Below are positions 7,462 through 17,426 of a DNA stretch of 64,000 bases, piece by piece. Each line of letters begins with the position of its first letter. Positions within the stretch are counted from its first letter, which is position 1. The position numbers and the translations under genes are program-made. Below the pieces are notes generated by a model. That model saw nothing but the letters and a program-made list of their open reading frames with translations, was not told the DNA's origin and ran no database searches. Where the stretch lies: assembly GCA_913774665.1 (NCBI GenBank), contig CAJYHN010000004.1, forward strand, positions 62,001-126,000, read 5' to 3'. Source of the DNA: an uncultured Microbacterium sp. Lineage in GTDB: Bacteria; Actinomycetota; Actinomycetes; Actinomycetales; Microbacteriaceae.

Positions 7462-9999
7462 TCAGAAGCCGCCGTCGAGTCCGACCGCGATCGGGCCGGT
7501 GTCGTCGCCGACGATCGGGATCGCCGTGGTGACGATCGGGACCGACGCCGACAGCAGCGTCCCGTCCTCGCGCACCGATCCCTCGAGCTGCCGGATCGAC
7601 GGGCGTCCCGGACGCACCGGACCCTGACCGTGCAGCGCGACGCGCACCGTCTCGCCCGGGCTGACGGTGTAGTCCACTCCGCGCACCGCGAAGGTGACCG
7701 CTTCGCCCTCTCCCCCGGCGCGCAGGGTGAGCGCCGACGCGGTGAGGGTGATGTCGAGGCGCGTGCCGTGCCAGTGCAGCACGTACGACAGCTCGGGCCA
7801 GTCCGCGGGGAGACGCGGGTCGAACGTGAGCAGACCGAAGTGATCGCGCATACCGCCGAAGCCGCTGACGAGGGCCGTCCACACGCCACCCGCCGAGGCC
7901 ACGTGCACCCCGTCGGAGGCGTTGTGGTGCAGGTCGCCGAGGTCGACGAACGCGGCCTGACGGAAGTACTCCAGCGCGAGGTCCTGGTAGCCCACCTCGG
8001 CCGCGAGGATCGATTGCACGACCGCCGACAGCGTCGAATCACCCGTGGTCAGCGGGTCGTAGTACTCGAAGTCGGCGAGCTTCTCGGCATCCGTGAAGTG
8101 ATTTCCCTGCAGGAACAGCGCCAGCACCACATCGGCCTGTTTGAGCACCTGGTAGCGGTAGATCACCAGCGGGTGGAAGTGCAGCAGCAGCGGGCGCTGA
8201 TCGGGCGGGGTGTTCTCGAGGTCCCAGATCTCGCGCTCGAGGAAGACGGCGTCCTGAGGATGGATGCCGAGGGCCTCGCTGAACGGGATGTGCATGGCCT
8301 CGGCGGCTTTGTCCCAGCGCTCGGGCTCGGAGGGGTCGAGGTTCATGCGGTCGGCCATCTGCGCGTAGGCCTCGGGGTTGTTCTCAGCGAGATCGCGCAC
8401 GGTGCGCGCCGCGAAGCGCAGGTTGAAACGCGCCATGACGTTCGTGAAGAGGTTGTCGTTCACGACGGTCGTGTACTCGTCGGGCCCGGTGACGCCGTGG
8501 ATGTGGAACGAGTCGTGCTCGCCCTCGTCGGCCGCGTCGCTCGAACGCCAGAACCCGAGCGTCGACCACAGGCGCGCGGTGTCGACGGCGATGTCCACTC
8601 CCTCGCGCGCCAGGAACTCCTCGTCTCCCGTCGCGCGGACGTACTTGGCCAGGGCGAAGGCGACGTCGGCGTTGATGTGGTACTGCGCGGTGCCCGCGGC
8701 GTAGTACGCGGAGGCCTCTTCGCCGTTGATGGTGCGCCAGGGGAAGAGCGCCCCTGCCTCGTTGAGCTGGTGCGCGCGCTTCCGCGCGGCAGGGAGCATG
8801 AGGTAGCGCATGCGCAGCGCGTTGCGGGCCCAGAGCGGCGAGGTGTACGCCAGGAACGGGAGGACGTAGACCTCGGTGTCCCAGAAGTAGTGGCCGCTGT
8901 AGCCGGAGCCGGTGACGCCCTTGGCGGGAACGCCCTGTCCGTCGGCGCGGGCCGCGGCCTGCGCGAGCTGGAACAGGCACCAGCGGGTGGCCTGCTGCAG
9001 GTCGCCGTGACCGCCGATGCGCACGTCGGAGCGGTCCCAGAAGTCGGCGTACCAGGCGATCTGCTTCTCGACGAGCTTGTCGATACCCGTCTCGACCGCG
9101 CGATCGAGCGTGCGACGGCAGCGGTCGAGGAGCTCACCCGTGGGAACACCCCGCGAGGTGTGATAGCTCACGAGCTTGGTGATCGTCGTCGGGACGCCGG
9201 CCCGTGCGTGCACGCGGAAGACGTTCTTGGCGATGTCGGGCTCGACGAGCTGACGCGAGGTGTACTCGTTCTCGGTCTCGACGAGGTGGTCGGCGATGAC
9301 AGCGAGGGTCATGTTCGACTCGCTGACCTCGTAGCTGAGGGCCGAACGGTTACCGTCCTGCCAGTACTCGCGCGGCTGCAGCACGCGGTCGCTGAGCTTC
9401 TCGGTCTTCCGCGGGTCGAAACCCGACTGCTTGGATGCCATCGGCGAGCCGCCGTAGATGCCCTCGCCGTCCTGCCGGTTGAGCAGCTGGCTGCTGACGG
9501 TGACGGGAGCGTCGGCGTCGAGCACGGTGACCGTCAGGCGCAGCACCGCGAGGTGCTTCTCGTCGAACGAGACGAAGCGTTCGTCCTCGATGCGGACGCG
9601 CTTGCCCGAGGGGGTGACCCACAGGATGTTGCGGCGCAGGATCCCCTGGCGCATGTCGAGCACGCGCTCGTACTCGCGGACGTCGGCGACATCGAGAGAG
9701 AGCGGCTCGTCGTCGACGTAGACCCGCATGACCTTGGCATCCGGGGCGTTGATGATCGTCTGCCCGACCTCGGCGAAGCCGTAGGCCTGCTCGGCGTGAC
9801 GGATGGGGAACGTCTCGTGGAACCCGTTGATGAACGTGCCCTGCTCGAGGGCGAACCGTCCCTCGATGGAGTTGCCGCGCAGGCCGAGGTAGCCGTTGCC
9901 GACGGCGAAGAGGGTCTCGGTGACCCCCACATCGTCGATCGAGTACTCGGTCTCGACGAGGCGCCATTCGTCGACGGGGAAGCGATCGCGATCGATCAT
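7462..9999 (-). CDS. GH65 disaccharide phosphorylase (trehalose/maltose/kojibiose type)
   Basis: 845-aa glycoside hydrolase family 65 protein. Such enzymes split an alpha-glucosyl disaccharide with phosphate and release beta-glucose 1-phosphate. The N-terminal beta-sandwich includes FAVGNGYLGLRGN. The (alpha/alpha)6 barrel has GYSGHYFWDTEVYVLPFL, and the catalytic acid lies in HGVTGPDEYTTVVNDN (Glu at about 508). Full length, with no missing motif. The substrate cannot be read from sequence by eye; trehalose, maltose, kojibiose and nigerose phosphorylases all look alike. The next upstream gene is a beta-phosphoglucomutase, which would use the product, so the pair forms a sugar-salvage route. 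Confidence 0.92.
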   Translation of the reverse strand: MIDRDRFPVDEWRLVETEYSIDDVGVTETLFAVGNGYLGLRGNSIEGRFALEQGTFINGFHETFPIRHAEQAYGFAEVGQTIINAPDAKVMRVYVDDEPLSLDVADVREYERVLDMRQGILRRNILWVTPSGKRVRIEDERFVSFDEKHLAVLRLTVTVLDADAPVTVSSQLLNRQDGEGIYGGSPMASKQSGFDPRKTEKLSDRVLQPREYWQDGNRSALSYEVSESNMTLAVIADHLVETENEYTSRQLVEPDIAKNVFRVHARAGVPTTITKLVSYHTSRGVPTGELLDRCRRTLDRAVETGIDKLVEKQIAWYADFWDRSDVRIGGHGDLQQATRWCLFQLAQAAARADGQGVPAKGVTGSGYSGHYFWDTEVYVLPFLAYTSPLWARNALRMRYLMLPAARKRAHQLNEAGALFPWRTINGEEASAYYAAGTAQYHINADVAFALAKYVRATGDEEFLAREGVDIAVDTARLWSTLGFWRSSDAADEGEHDSFHIHGVTGPDEYTTVVNDNLFTNVMARFNLRFAARTVRDLAENNPEAYAQMADRMNLDPSEPERWDKAAEAMHIPFSEALGIHPQDAVFLEREIWDLENTPPDQRPLLLHFHPLVIYRYQVLKQADVVLALFLQGNHFTDAEKLADFEYYDPLTTGDSTLSAVVQSILAAEVGYQDLALEYFRQAAFVDLGDLHHNASDGVHVASAGGVWTALVSGFGGMRDHFGLLTFDPRLPADWPELSYVLHWHGTRLDITLTASALTLRAGGEGEAVTFAVRGVDYTVSPGETVRVALHGQGPVRPGRPSIRQLEGSVREDGTLLSASVPIVTTAIPIVGDDTGPIAVGLDGGF

Positions 10000-10120
10000 C
10001 GGGGCGTGCCTTCCGGTGGCAGGGTCGAACGTCGACGCGAGACGGCGGGGGCCGCTCGCGCGGGTGGTGCGCGGTGTCGCCGTGCGGGACGGCGCGGGGG
10101 TGTCGCGGGGTGGCGACGGC

Positions 10121-10855
10121 TCAGTCTACGAACGCGGCGAGGTCGTCGACGACCACGGTGGCCCCGGCGGAGCGGAGGTCGTCGGCTCCGACGCCCCGGT
10201 CGACCCCCACGACGACGCCGTAACCGGCCGCCGCGGCCGAGCGCACGCCACTCAGGGCGTCTTCGACGGCCACGGATCGCGCCGGGTCGACGCCGAGCAG
10301 ACGCGCGGCCTCCGCGAACACGTCGGGGGCCGGCTTGGATGCCAGGTGGTCGCGCTCTGCGATCACTCCGTCCATCACGACGGGGAAGCGGTCGCGGATG
10401 CCGGCGGCCTCGAGCACCTCGACGGCGTTCTTCGAACTCGACACGACGGCGATGGGCGTCCCCGCCTTCTGCAGCACGTCGAGGAGCGCGATCGATCCGG
10501 GATAGGGGCGGATGCCCTCGCTGCGGAGGATGCGCGAGAACACCTCGTTCTTGCGATTGCCGACGCCGCAGACGGTGTCTTCGCTCGGGTCGTCGGACGG
10601 GTCGCCCCACGGCACCTCGACGTCGCGGCTGCGCAGCAGGCTCGCGACCCCGTCGTAGCGCTTCTTGCCGTCGACGTACTCGAAGTAGTCGCGGTCGGTG
10701 TAGGCCGGCTCGATCTTCCACGCGGCGAACAGCTCGTCGAACATCGTCTTCCACGCCCGCATGTGCACCTCGGCCGTGGGCGTGAGCACGCCGTCGAGAT
10801 CGAAGAGCACGCCCTCGAACGTCGTGAGATCGGGCAGGGCGGCGGTTTCGGTCAC
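10121..10855 (-). CDS. pgmB: Beta-phosphoglucomutase (HAD family)
   Basis: 244-aa HAD-superfamily enzyme that converts beta-glucose 1-phosphate to glucose 6-phosphate. The nucleophile motif is VLFDLDGVLT with the acid/base Asp two residues on; further motifs are VVSSSKN, SKPAPDVF and VEDALSGVRSA. The start is set at the GTG at 10855 because AGGAG lies 6 nt upstream; upstream frame extension has no family similarity. It precedes the GH65 gene by 121 nt on the same strand and supplies the second step of its pathway. Confidence 0.92.
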   Translation of the reverse strand: MTETAALPDLTTFEGVLFDLDGVLTPTAEVHMRAWKTMFDELFAAWKIEPAYTDRDYFEYVDGKKRYDGVASLLRSRDVEVPWGDPSDDPSEDTVCGVGNRKNEVFSRILRSEGIRPYPGSIALLDVLQKAGTPIAVVSSSKNAVEVLEAAGIRDRFPVVMDGVIAERDHLASKPAPDVFAEAARLLGVDPARSVAVEDALSGVRSAAAAGYGVVVGVDRGVGADDLRSAGATVVVDDLAAFVD

Positions 10856-10973
10856 GTCGGGCTCCTGGTCGGGTGGCAGGTCGTCGAGACGCCGAAGCGC
10901 CGCCCTCCAGCGTAGTGGCCGGGTCCGGCCCCGCGGCCGGTCGCGCGCTCGACGCGCGGGGGTGTCGTCGAGC

Positions 10974-12134
10974 TCAGCGCGCGGGCACGACGAGAGAGCG
11001 ACCGCCGATCCAGACGGCGGAGGGATGCCAGTCGGCATCCCACTGCACGAGATCGGCGAGAGCACCCTCGGCGATGTGCCCGATGTCGGTGCGCCCCAGC
11101 GAACGCGCGGCGTTCTCGGTGCAGGCCGAGAGGACTGCCGACGGGTCGAGTCCCGCGGCGATCATGCGTCGCACCCCCTCGTCGAGGACGATGCCGGCCC
11201 CGGCGATCGTGCCGTCGCGGCGACGCCCCAGACCGCGCGCGTCGTTGGCGACCGGCTGCCCGCCGAAGTCGCACCACCGATCCGCGTCGAGGCCCGCGGT
11301 CACGATCGCGTCGGTGACGGCGACCGTGCGGCGACCGGCGGACGCGAGCACGAGCGCGACGACGCTCGGGTCGAGGTGCTGGCCGTCGACGATCGTGCCG
11401 ACGAAGAACCGGTCGTCCGCGAGGACCGCCCCGGGAACCCCGGGCTCGCGCGGCTTGAGGGGCCGTTGGGCATTGAAGACGTGCGTCGTCATCGTCGCTC
11501 CGGCGTCCCCCGCGGCGTGCACCTGGGCGGCGGTGGCGTCGCTGTGACCGACGGCCACGACGTATCCGTCCCCAGACAACCGGCGCACGGCATCCAGTGC
11601 TCCGGGCAGCTCGGGCGCGAGGGTGATCGTCCGCAGGGCTTCGCGAGCCGCGGCGCTCCCGAGCAGCACGTCGAGGTGCTCGCGGGAGGGCAGCAGCATG
11701 CACTCGGCGCGGTGCGCCCCCTTGCGGGCGGGCGACAGGAACGGCCCCTCGAGGTGCGCCCCCAGCACGCGGGCGACGGGCTCGTCGGCGAAAGCCGAAC
11801 GCGCGCGCCCCACGCGCTCGAGCGCCGCGACGGTCTCGGGCAGGGGGGCCGTGATGATGGTGGGCTCCACGGCCGTGACGCCTCGGGCCGCGAGACCGCT
11901 GAGCAGCGTCCGCCACCCGGCATCGTCCGCCGCAGCCACGTCGACGCCGAACGATCCGTTGACCTGGAGATCGAGCATGCCCGCGGTCAGGACACCGTCG
12001 ACGATGTCGTGGTCGACCTCCTCCTCCCCCGTCGCCGGGCGGATGCGGCGGATACGCCCCCCGCTGAGATCGAGGACGATCGGTCCGACGAAGGATCCGC
12101 CGATGAGGGCGCGGGCCGCCCGCACGCGCCTCAC
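10974..12134 (-). CDS. nagA: N-acetylglucosamine-6-phosphate deacetylase
   Basis: 386-aa amidohydrolase that removes acetate from GlcNAc-6-P to give GlcN-6-P. Seen: LDLQVNGSFGVDV, metal motif HLEGPFLSPARKGAHR, VGHSDATAAQ, THVFNAQRPL and the catalytic Asp in VTDAIVTAGL. The GTG at 12134 overlaps the nagB stop by four bases (GTGA), which fixes the start and indicates coupling. Function is strongly supported by the neighbouring nagB and GlcNAc-type PTS genes. Confidence 0.94.
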   Translation of the reverse strand: MRRVRAARALIGGSFVGPIVLDLSGGRIRRIRPATGEEEVDHDIVDGVLTAGMLDLQVNGSFGVDVAAADDAGWRTLLSGLAARGVTAVEPTIITAPLPETVAALERVGRARSAFADEPVARVLGAHLEGPFLSPARKGAHRAECMLLPSREHLDVLLGSAAAREALRTITLAPELPGALDAVRRLSGDGYVVAVGHSDATAAQVHAAGDAGATMTTHVFNAQRPLKPREPGVPGAVLADDRFFVGTIVDGQHLDPSVVALVLASAGRRTVAVTDAIVTAGLDADRWCDFGGQPVANDARGLGRRRDGTIAGAGIVLDEGVRRMIAAGLDPSAVLSACTENAARSLGRTDIGHIAEGALADLVQWDADWHPSAVWIGGRSLVVPAR

Positions 12135-12916
12135 AGGCCCTGCCCCTCGGGCTTGCCCGCGTAGGTCGTGCGGTAGTAGTCCACGAAGGCGAGCTGGCCG
12201 GCGGCGTCCTCGTCGACGACCACGGTCGCGTGCGGGTGGAGCTGCAGCACCGAGGCCGGCCACCGCGCCGAGAGCGCCCCCTCGACGGCCTCGCGCACCG
12301 CCTGGGCCTTGCCGCGGCCGAACCCGAGCATGATCGCGTGCCGACTGTCGAGGATCGTGGCGAGTCCCTGGGTGAGGCAGTGGGTCGGCACCTGATCGAT
12401 GTCACCGCCGAAGAACCGGGCGTTGTCGTGCCGGGTTCGCGGGGTCAGTGTCTTGAGGCGCGTGCGACTGGCGAGGCTCGACATCGGCATGTTGAAGGCC
12501 AGGTGCCCGTCGGACCCGATGCCGAGGATCTGCAGGTCGATGCCCCCCGCCTCGCGGATCCGCTGCTCGTACGCGGGTCCCGCCTCGAGCGGCGCGGCAT
12601 CGAGATCACCGGGGCCGACGATGGCGTCCGCGGCGAAGTCGACGTGCTGCTCCAGCTCGGCGCGGATGAACTCCCGGTAGCGCTCGGGGTGCCCGGCGGG
12701 CAGCCCTACGTACTCGTCGAGGAGGAAGGCCCGGGCTCGCGCGAAGCTCAGGCCCTCGTCGCGGTGGCGGCGGATGAGCTCGCGGTACACCGGAAGCGGG
12801 GTGGACCCCGTGGCCAGGCCGAGCACCGCCGCGGGCGTGCGGCGCAGGAGGGCCGAGTACGCGTCGGCGACGACGCGCGCGGCCTCGTCGGGGGTGGAGA
12901 CGACGACGACCTCCAT
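12131..12916 (-). CDS. nagB: Glucosamine-6-phosphate deaminase
   Basis: 261 aa; converts GlcN-6-P to fructose 6-phosphate and ammonium, feeding amino sugars into glycolysis. Family motifs are GLATGSTPLPVY, FLLDEYVGL and ILGIGSDGHLAFNMP, plus TLTPRTRHDNARFF. The ATG at 12916 has GAGGGGGG just upstream. It lies 49 nt after nagE and overlaps nagA, forming the operon crr-nagE-nagB-nagA. A 12-nt word (CTCCATCACAGC on the plus strand) is repeated at its start and at the nagE stop. Confidence 0.95.
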   Translation of the reverse strand: MEVVVVSTPDEAARVVADAYSALLRRTPAAVLGLATGSTPLPVYRELIRRHRDEGLSFARARAFLLDEYVGLPAGHPERYREFIRAELEQHVDFAADAIVGPGDLDAAPLEAGPAYEQRIREAGGIDLQILGIGSDGHLAFNMPMSSLASRTRLKTLTPRTRHDNARFFGGDIDQVPTHCLTQGLATILDSRHAIMLGFGRGKAQAVREAVEGALSARWPASVLQLHPHATVVVDEDAAGQLAFVDYYRTTYAGKPEGQGL

Positions 12917-12965
12917 CACAGCCCCCCTCTCGCTCGGGCGCCGAGGACACGGCATCCGGTCTCCA

Positions 12966-14537
12966 TCACAGCACCTCGAGGATGTCGTTCTTGAGCATCT
13001 CTGCGCGGAGGCCGAAGACGGCTTGGACGTTGTCGCCCACCTCGAGCACGCCCGCGGCTCCGAGTTGCTTGAGACGGGCGTGATCGACGAGGGTGCGGTC
13101 GGCGACCTCCATGCGCAGACGCGTGATGCACGCGTCGACGTGGACGAGGTTGTCGCGGCCTCCGAACGCGGCGATGAGCTGCTCGGCGGGGGAATCCGTC
13201 ACCGCGGCGGCGGCCGGCGCCGCAGCGGTCGAGGCCACCGTCGGCGAGGCGGCGTCGATGGATGACGCCGCATCCGCGTCCACCGCGGGAGCGTCTTCTG
13301 TCGGAGCGGAGAGGTCCTCTCGGCCGGGAGTGCGCAGGTTCCACTTCTTGATCACGAGGCGGAACAGCAGGTAATAGACGCCGAAGTAGACGACCCCCAT
13401 GACCACGAGCAGCCAGACGTTGTTCGCCGCCGGAGCGGTGCCGTACAGGAGCAGATCGAACAGTCCGGCCGAGAACGAGAAGCCGAGGTGGATGTCGAGC
13501 AGGTAGGCGACGGCGAGCGAGATACCCGTGAGTACGGCGTGCACGACGTAGAGCGGGAACGCGGCGAACATGAAGGCGAACTCGAGCGGTTCGGTCACCC
13601 CGGTCAGGAACGCGGTGAGACCCGCGGCGCCGAGGATGCCGATCGCGGCCTTGCGCTGCGCCGGGTTCGCGAGGTGGATCATGGCCAGCGCCGCGGCGGG
13701 CAGACCGAACATCAGCACCGGGTAGAAGCCCGAGGTGAGCGCGCCCGCGGTGGGGTCGCCGGCGGCGAAGCGGGTCAGCTCACCCGTCACGACACTGCCG
13801 TCGCCCTTCGTGTACGAGCCCTGCAGGAACCACACGTAGGAATTGAGGATGTGGTGCAGTCCCACGGGGATGAGCATGCGGTTGGTGAAGCCGTAGACGA
13901 ACGCCCCCAGCGCGCCGGTACCGCCGATGAAGGCGCCCAGACCCGTGAGGCCCGTGTTGAAGATCGGGTAGAAGTAGCTGAGCCCGAAGCCGACGACGAG
14001 GCTCGCGAGCGAGACCACGATCGGCACGAACCGTCGCCCGCCGAAGAAACCCAGGTAGGAGGGCAGTTGGATGGTGTGGTACCGGTCGAAGAGCCACGCC
14101 GTGAGCAGTCCGATGACGATGCCGCCGAACACGCTGTAGTTGATCTGGACCTGCTCGCCCGCGGCGGTGGTCTGGCCCGCCAGCACGACCGGCGACATCG
14201 CCTTGAACACGTTCGCGAGCACGAGATACCCGACGACGGCCGAAAGCGCGGTCGAGCCGTCGGCCTTCTTCGCGAACCCGATCGCGACACCGACCGCGAA
14301 CAGCAGGGCGAGGTTGTCGAACAGGGCGCCGCCGGCGGCGCTCATCGCCTGGAAGAACGGGCCGATCACCGGTAGGTCGATCTGGCCCAGCAGGTCGGGT
14401 TGACCGAGACGGAGCAGGATGCCGGCCGCGGGCAGGACCGCGATGGGCAGCATCAGGCTCTTGCCGAGTCGCTGCATCTGGGCGAAGCCGGGGATGCCGC
14501 GGCGGCGGCGGGTGGCGGCGGGAGTGGTGGCGGTCAT
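12966..14537 (-). CDS. nagE: PTS EIIBC component, N-acetylglucosamine/glucose type
   Basis: 523-aa sugar permease with an EIIC membrane domain (about 15-390: MQRLGKSLMLPIAVLPAAGIL, FGLPAAALAMIHLANP, GVTEPLEFAFMF) and a C-terminal EIIB domain (about 445-523) whose phosphorylated cysteine lies in VDACITRLRMEV. An Ala-rich acidic linker joins them. The order C-B and the nagB-nagA neighbours favour GlcNAc over glucose. EIIA is a separate gene 30 nt upstream. The ATG has AAAGAGA 7 nt before it. Confidence 0.92.
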   Translation of the reverse strand: MTATTPAATRRRRGIPGFAQMQRLGKSLMLPIAVLPAAGILLRLGQPDLLGQIDLPVIGPFFQAMSAAGGALFDNLALLFAVGVAIGFAKKADGSTALSAVVGYLVLANVFKAMSPVVLAGQTTAAGEQVQINYSVFGGIVIGLLTAWLFDRYHTIQLPSYLGFFGGRRFVPIVVSLASLVVGFGLSYFYPIFNTGLTGLGAFIGGTGALGAFVYGFTNRMLIPVGLHHILNSYVWFLQGSYTKGDGSVVTGELTRFAAGDPTAGALTSGFYPVLMFGLPAAALAMIHLANPAQRKAAIGILGAAGLTAFLTGVTEPLEFAFMFAAFPLYVVHAVLTGISLAVAYLLDIHLGFSFSAGLFDLLLYGTAPAANNVWLLVVMGVVYFGVYYLLFRLVIKKWNLRTPGREDLSAPTEDAPAVDADAASSIDAASPTVASTAAAPAAAAVTDSPAEQLIAAFGGRDNLVHVDACITRLRMEVADRTLVDHARLKQLGAAGVLEVGDNVQAVFGLRAEMLKNDILEVL

Positions 14538-14567
14538 GGGGATCTCTTTCGACGGTGAAGGAGCGGA

Positions 14568-15017
14568 TCAGACGGACAGGAGCGGAGCCCCGGGCAGGAT
14601 GCCGGAGCCCTCGGCGGGAAGAACGGCGACCTCGTCAGCGGAGCGTTCGAGGACCACGACGGGGACGACGCTCGACAGACCCGCGGCCCGGATGGCCGGA
14701 ACGTCGTAGGCGATGACGGGGGTGCCCGCCTCGACGCGATCCCCCTTCGCGGCGAAGGCGGTGAATCCCTCGCCCTCGAGCCGGACGGTGTCGAGCCCGA
14801 GGTGCACGAGGACGGCGAGGCCGTCGTCGGCGACGACGACGAAGGCGTGGGGGAAGACCTGCAGGAGCGTCCCCGCGATGGGGGCGACGGCGTCGACGAC
14901 CTCTGCGGGGGGATCGATGGCGACACCAGGGCCCATGGCCCCCTGCGCGAACAGGGGGTCGGGAACCGCGGGCAGCGGCAGGACGGTCCCGACCAGCGGG
15001 GACAGGATGTCGGGCAC
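14568..15017 (-). CDS. crr: PTS EIIA component, glucose/GlcNAc type
   Basis: 149-aa soluble phosphocarrier that passes phosphate from HPr to the EIIB domain encoded next. Seen: ILSPLVGTVLPL, FAQGAMGPGVAI, and the two active-site histidines in FPHAFVVVADDGLAVLVHLGLDTV. I set the start at the GTG at 15017 because GAGGAG lies 5 nt upstream. An in-frame GTG at 15059 lies 6 nt after TATGCT and could begin a leaderless version with 14 extra residues. First gene of the amino-sugar operon, divergent from the GntR gene. Confidence 0.9.
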   Translation of the reverse strand: MPDILSPLVGTVLPLPAVPDPLFAQGAMGPGVAIDPPAEVVDAVAPIAGTLLQVFPHAFVVVADDGLAVLVHLGLDTVRLEGEGFTAFAAKGDRVEAGTPVIAYDVPAIRAAGLSSVVPVVVLERSADEVAVLPAEGSGILPGAPLLSV

Positions 15018-15119
15018 GGGCACTCCTCGATGAGACGGCGGGTCAGCGGTACGCACCACCGCGCGAGCATAGGCTGGGCGGAAACGATTCTCCGCAGCAC
15101 GGTCCGCCCACTGGCTCGG

Positions 15120-15135
15120 ACTGGTACGTACCAGT
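15120..15135. promoter_or_regulatory. dre-type operator (perfect palindrome)
   Basis: ACTGGTACGTACCAGT is a perfect 16-bp palindrome in the crr/GntR divergent region. It matches the DasR-responsive element pattern ACTGGTCTAGACCAGT except in the central four bases. It lies about 50 bp upstream of the likely crr -10 box and 24 bp before the regulator start, so it can control both. Confidence 0.85.
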
Positions 15136-15158
15136 GAAGCTAATGGCCCCGGGCGACC

Positions 15159-15935
15159 GTGTCAACACCGAAAGCCGACACCGCCATGTCCCGTCTCCGC
15201 GATGCCGACACTCCCCCCGCCGCGGTCACCCCCGGCCCGGTCCCCAAACACGCCCAGGTCCGGGCGATCCTCCTCGCCGACATCGGGAGAACGTGGCCCG
15301 CGCACGCGGCGATCCCGTCGGAGCGCGACCTCTCCGCGCGGCTTGGAGTCAGTCGCGCCACCGTCCGCGAGGCGCTGCGCCAGCTGATCGAGGAGCAGAA
15401 GCTCTACACCGTGCAGGGTAAGGGCACCTTCGTCGCGGGAGAGCGCGTCCAATCCCAGTTGCACCTCGCCTCCTTCACCGAGGACATGCGACGCCGCGGA
15501 ATGGTCGCCACCACCCTGGTGCGCCGCGCTGAGCGCGCGGCGCCGCCCCTCGAGGTACGCGCCGCACTCGGCCTCGACGAGGGCGAGCGCGCCTGGTCGA
15601 TCGAGCGGCTCCGCCTGGCCAACGGCATCCCGATGGCCCTCGAGCTCGGCTGGTACTCGCCGCGCGTGGCCGCAGACCTCGGCGAGCGCGACCTCGGCAC
15701 CTCGCTGTACGGCGTTCTGGCCGAGCGCTACGGCGTCCGCATCGACGCGGCCGAGCAGACGGTGTGGGCGGAGACCGTCGACGGCGATCTCGCGGCGGCA
15801 CTCGACGTCGCCGTCGGCTCGCCGGTGCTCGTCTTCCGCCGCACCTCGCGCGCGGGCGGAACCCCGGTCGAGCACGTCCTGTCGTGGTACCGCGGCGACC
15901 GTTACCAGGTGCACATGGCTCTGGCCGGCAGCTGA
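15159..15935 (+). CDS. GntR/HutC-family (UTRA) regulator, DasR/NagR-like
   Basis: 258-aa repressor with an N-terminal winged helix (about 35-95: SERDLSARLGVSRATVREALRQLIEEQKLYTV in outline) and a UTRA effector domain (about 110-255). DasR-type members bind GlcN-6-P or GlcNAc-6-P and release dre sites. The dre palindrome just upstream and the divergent nag operon make that role very likely here. The GTG at 15159 lacks a ribosome site; an ATG nine codons on (15186) is the alternative. Confidence 0.88.
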   Translation: MSTPKADTAMSRLRDADTPPAAVTPGPVPKHAQVRAILLADIGRTWPAHAAIPSERDLSARLGVSRATVREALRQLIEEQKLYTVQGKGTFVAGERVQSQLHLASFTEDMRRRGMVATTLVRRAERAAPPLEVRAALGLDEGERAWSIERLRLANGIPMALELGWYSPRVAADLGERDLGTSLYGVLAERYGVRIDAAEQTVWAETVDGDLAAALDVAVGSPVLVFRRTSRAGGTPVEHVLSWYRGDRYQVHMALAGS

Positions 15936-15972
15936 GGCTCGCGGCCCCCGGCAGCACGCCGCTCAGAGGGTG

Positions 15973-16180
15973 ACGGGGTCACGCCGTGAGCGGGGTCGCC
16001 GAGCGGGCGGGCCGCGCGCGGCCACGGGGTCGCCGAGCAAGCGGGCTGAGGACGAGACCGCGCTCACACGGCCACGGGGTCACGCCGTGAGCGGGGTCGC
16101 CGAACGGGCCGCCCGCGGCCACGGGGTCGCCGAGCGAGCGAGCTCAGGACGCGACCGCCCTCACTCGGCCACGGGGTCAG
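15973..16180. repeat. Degenerate ~50-bp tandem repeat, about 4.5 copies
   Basis: The word ACGGGGTC recurs at 15973, 16024, 16074, 16121 and 16171, each within a longer unit containing GGCCACGGGGTCGCCGAGC-like sequence. Alternate units resemble each other more, suggesting duplication of a ~100-bp pair. It fills the space between convergent GntR and ackA genes. A short open frame through it has no start signal. Confidence 0.8.
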
Positions 16181-16193
16181 GCCGCGACCGGGC

Positions 16194-17422
<1,229 letters not shown>

Positions 17423-17426
<4 letters not shown>

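Noticed and set aside
6187-10785. Very long plus-strand open frame across dnaX, GH65 and pgmB
   Set aside because: It is the shadow of three well-supported minus-strand genes in GC-rich DNA; its translation is Arg/Gly/Asp-rich with no domain.
12911-12972. Repeated 12-mer CTCCATCACAGC at the nagB start and nagE stop
   Set aside because: Probably chance or a small duplication; too short to support a regulatory claim.
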